From NCBI GenBank assembly GCA_016936255.1, contig JAFGYE010000056.1:62001-126000 (forward strand): DNA of 64,000 nucleotides, written 5' to 3'. Below, one piece after another: positions 61,575 to 64,000 of the stretch (its first letter is position 1; each line of letters opens with the position of its first letter). This DNA comes from Marinifilaceae bacterium. GTDB taxonomy: Bacteria > Bacteroidota > Bacteroidia > Bacteroidales > Marinifilaceae. The position numbers and the translations under genes are program-made. The notes beneath the pieces are model-generated. The model was not told where the DNA came from, did not search any database, and worked only from the letters and a program-made list of their open reading frames with translations.

Positions 61575-64000
61575 TTAAAAGGTTACGTTAACACCAAATG
61601 TAAATGTTCTTGTAGTAGGATATTTGTCCCGATCATCGTTACCCGGAGCTAAACCTGTTTGTTTCACCTCAGGATCTATCCCTTTATAACCCGTAAAAGT
61701 GTGTAAATTCAGTCCCGATACGTAAACCCTTAGATTTTTGAAAACATCTTTATTTTTAAGATTTACGGTGTAGCCCAAGGTAATGTTATCAATTTTCCAA
61801 TAATCACCATTCTCAACATAATAACTCACATAACGCTGATCATCATTCAATACAGCTTTTCCATAAACTTTATCATAAGCAGAATTTAAGGTGTTGTATG
61901 CAATCTTTGGATTTTCATAAAACATCCGAGAAAAATTTAAAATTTGATAAGAAAATGCTCCCCTCATGTTGATGTTCAGATCGAAGTTTTTGTATCGAAA
62001 GCTATTGTTCCAGCTAGCATAGTATTTTGGAATTCCATTCCCCAATACCTGACGATCATCTGTTGATGATTCTGTTGCTGAAATTCTTTCACCATTAGGT
62101 TTTTCTATTATCCAAATGCCATCGTCTGAGATATCGACACTCTTTAATCCATAGAAATTTCCTATTTCGCCCCCTATTTTAACAATATGAGTTGTTGTTT
62201 GAATAGGCTCGCCGGTATAACCATCTTCAGGATAGAAAAAATCATTTGTGGTTTTAAACTTGTCATTTGATAAAGAAACCAATTCATTTTTGTTGGTTGA
62301 AAAGGTCATATTAGCTTTCCACTCAAAGTTTGGTGTTTTAATAGGAGTCACATTAATCAAAGCTTCAAAACCTTGATTTTTAATTTCTCCCACATTTGTC
62401 ATGATGCTGCCATAAAGGTATGGTGGTGTTGGAACGTCGTAATTCCATAAAGCATCTTTGGTTTTTCTGTTATAAAAATCAAAAGCTCCGCTAACTCTAC
62501 CATTTAATAATCCAAAATCGAGTCCTACATTCATTTCCTCTTTTTTCTCCCAGCGTAAATCAGGATTATCATTTCTTGCAGGAACCAGCTTCCGCACCCA
62601 CTCTTTATTTGAATAGAAATAATCACTATAATTTAAACTACTTAAAGAGTTATATGAATCGGCTACATTAGTACCGGTAACACCAAAACCGGCACGCAAT
62701 TTTAAGTTATCAATCCAAGAAATTTCTTTGACAAAATCCTCTTCGGACATTCTCCAACCTAAAGAAACTCCTGGGAAATTTCCCCATTTATGGTCTTTCC
62801 CAAACTTAGAAGAACCTTCTCTACGAAGACTTGCCATTAATAAATACTTATTTGCAAAAGAATAACTTACACGCGAAAAGAAGGCAATCAGTTTATCGGA
62901 GTATTTATAACTATCCATACCCGCTTCTCCCTTGGTCAAACCACTTCCGATTTCCAGGTTATTATAGGTATACCCATCTGTTGGAAAGTATTTGTTGTTT
63001 GCCCAAAATCCTTCCGTCATGTTATCTTCATAATTATAACCAGCCAAAATAGAGAAACTATGATCTTCTGCCACAACTTTTTTATAGTTTACAGTTAACT
63101 CTGTATAGTTACCCAAATAATTTTCGGTACCACGGGAAGCAAAACCTTCTGACCCATATTTAGTCGTTGACACATGATTTTTAGTTTCATAATATCCGCG
63201 AATATTTGAATTGCTTTTTCTGGTGTACATTCCTTTAACGCTAAGTCCTTCAAAAGGATTGTAGGTTAAACTGGCCTTAAATCTCACATTACGATACTTA
63301 TTTTCACCATCAGATTCTTTCAGGTATGCAACAGGATTATCGTAAAAATAAACATCGCGCTCGTACCAACTGCCATTTTCATTTTTAACTGGTTCGGTCG
63401 GGTTTCGAATTAATGCCTGCCTGTAAACGTATTTATTAAAACTATATCCATCTCCACCAGTCCAGTAATTTTGTTCGCTTATTATAGTCCCAATATCTGC
63501 AGTTAATTTACCATCAAACATGCTGTGGCTAACATCAATACGACCAGTATATTTTTCATTATCTGTTCTAATAAAAACACCTTGATTATTTTTGTAATTA
63601 ATTGAGGCTGTTAAACTTGTGTTCTTGGATCCACCTCTAAATACGATATTATGCACATGACTAACTGCTTTTCTGGTTATTTCATCCAACCAATCTGTAT
63701 TGGCTCCGTAATCAGCCAAATTGGCTCCTGTGAACGAATAACCTTCATTCCATTTTTCTCTTAGTTCTTCAGCATTCATGAAATCGAGCTTCCGGCTGAT
63801 AGATGCAATTGAGACATAACCATCGTAGGAAATGGTAGGTTCCATACCTTTAGTGCTTCTTTTTGTTGCAATAATGATAACTCCATTTGTTCCCCGGGTA
63901 CCATATATTGCCGAAGCCGATCCATCTTTTAATACATCGATAGATTCAATATCTTCCGGAGCAACAGATTCAAGGCTTCCCGGAACACCATCAACCAATA
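61575..64000 (-). CDS. SusC/RagA-family TonB-dependent receptor, N-terminus outside window
   Basis: About 808 residues of the C-terminal part; the frame is open to the last base of the window and the TTG at 63998 is internal. The visible part starts in the plug (LVDGVPGSLESV, SIDVLKDGSASAIYGTRGTNGVIIIATK), then the barrel, ending in TFTFGVNVTF. The N-terminal signal, carboxypeptidase-like domain and TonB box lie beyond 64000. Pairs with the SusD gene 10 bp downstream. Confidence 0.95.
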   Translation of the reverse strand, partial: LVDGVPGSLESVAPEDIESIDVLKDGSASAIYGTRGTNGVIIIATKRSTKGMEPTISYDGYVSIASISRKLDFMNAEELREKWNEGYSFTGANLADYGANTDWLDEITRKAVSHVHNIVFRGGSKNTSLTASINYKNNQGVFIRTDNEKYTGRIDVSHSMFDGKLTADIGTIISEQNYWTGGDGYSFNKYVYRQALIRNPTEPVKNENGSWYERDVYFYDNPVAYLKESDGENKYRNVRFKASLTYNPFEGLSVKGMYTRKSNSNIRGYYETKNHVSTTKYGSEGFASRGTENYLGNYTELTVNYKKVVAEDHSFSILAGYNYEDNMTEGFWANNKYFPTDGYTYNNLEIGSGLTKGEAGMDSYKYSDKLIAFFSRVSYSFANKYLLMASLRREGSSKFGKDHKWGNFPGVSLGWRMSEEDFVKEISWIDNLKLRAGFGVTGTNVADSYNSLSSLNYSDYFYSNKEWVRKLVPARNDNPDLRWEKKEEMNVGLDFGLLNGRVSGAFDFYNRKTKDALWNYDVPTPPYLYGSIMTNVGEIKNQGFEALINVTPIKTPNFEWKANMTFSTNKNELVSLSNDKFKTTNDFFYPEDGYTGEPIQTTTHIVKIGGEIGNFYGLKSVDISDDGIWIIEKPNGERISATESSTDDRQVLGNGIPKYYASWNNSFRYKNFDLNINMRGAFSYQILNFSRMFYENPKIAYNTLNSAYDKVYGKAVLNDDQRYVSYYVENGDYWKIDNITLGYTVNLKNKDVFKNLRVYVSGLNLHTFTGYKGIDPEVKQTGLAPGNDDRDKYPTTRTFTFGVNVTF

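Overview
The window looks like the chromosome of a polysaccharide-degrading Bacteroidota, probably from the Marinifilaceae/Marinilabiliales side of Bacteroidales. The genus is a guess. Support comes from three SusC/SusD pairs, two hybrid two-component systems (HTCS), many lipoprotein-type glycoside hydrolases, a protein with a type IX secretion C-terminal domain, a tyrosine integrase of the Bacteroidota type, and promoters of the TTTG / TAnnTTTG type. The DNA is AT-rich, and almost every gene outside the mobile element belongs to plant-polysaccharide use, mainly rhamnogalacturonan-I (RG-I) and galactan/arabinogalactan.

Layout. (1) 1-4211: 3' part of a susC and a complete susD, closed by a terminator. 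(2) 4475-15611, + strand: an RG-I operon with a three-domain GH105/CE12/GH43-like enzyme, a second CE12 acetylesterase, a GH106 rhamnosidase, a GH28 enzyme and a GH2 enzyme. A run of six CACAACT heptamers lies just before the GH2 gene. (3) 15612-16251: spacer with 23-bp tandem repeats and palindromes. (4) 16252-23118, - strand: GH115 alpha-glucuronidase and an HTCS regulator. (5) 23306-24612, + strand: a GH43-like lipoprotein and L-rhamnose mutarotase. (6) 24868-24955: tRNA-Ser(GGA), the integration site of a 14-kb island (24941-38909). (7) 38995-50857, - strand: a beta-1,4-galactan utilisation locus (GH53, SusE-like, SusD, SusC, GH2, GH53) with its own divergent HTCS at 51180-55220. (8) 55406-64000, - strand: a third locus with a DPP-IV-type peptidase, a HExxH metallopeptidase, a GH27 alpha-galactosidase, SusD and the 3' part of a SusC that runs off the window.

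The island is bounded by a 13-bp direct repeat of the tRNA 3' end. It carries an integrase beside the tRNA, a small excisionase-like HTH protein, a replication module split over three genes (primase-like, PriCT_2-like, VapE-like helicase), a 445-aa protein of unknown function, and a cargo of a 1970-aa secreted RHS/YD-repeat protein followed by a small membrane protein (candidate immunity factor) and a short T9SS-sorted protein. A 1.15-kb non-coding stretch between cargo and replication genes holds about 3.6 copies of a 160-bp tandem repeat and nine copies of the heptamer CTTACCC in both orientations, a plausible replication origin. No relaxase, capsid, terminase or transposase was seen, so the island resembles a phage-satellite or helper-dependent integrative element.

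How the parts fit: SusC/SusD pairs import oligosaccharides. The RG-I operon would remove acetyl groups, unsaturated galacturonate, rhamnose, galacturonate and galactose. The GH53/GH2 locus would process galactan side chains. GH115, the GH43-like protein and RhaM would deal with GlcA- and Rha-capped arabinogalactan. The third locus, pairing a galactosidase with peptidases, may target a plant glycoprotein. The island sits in the middle of this pectin/arabinogalactan district without breaking a catabolic gene.
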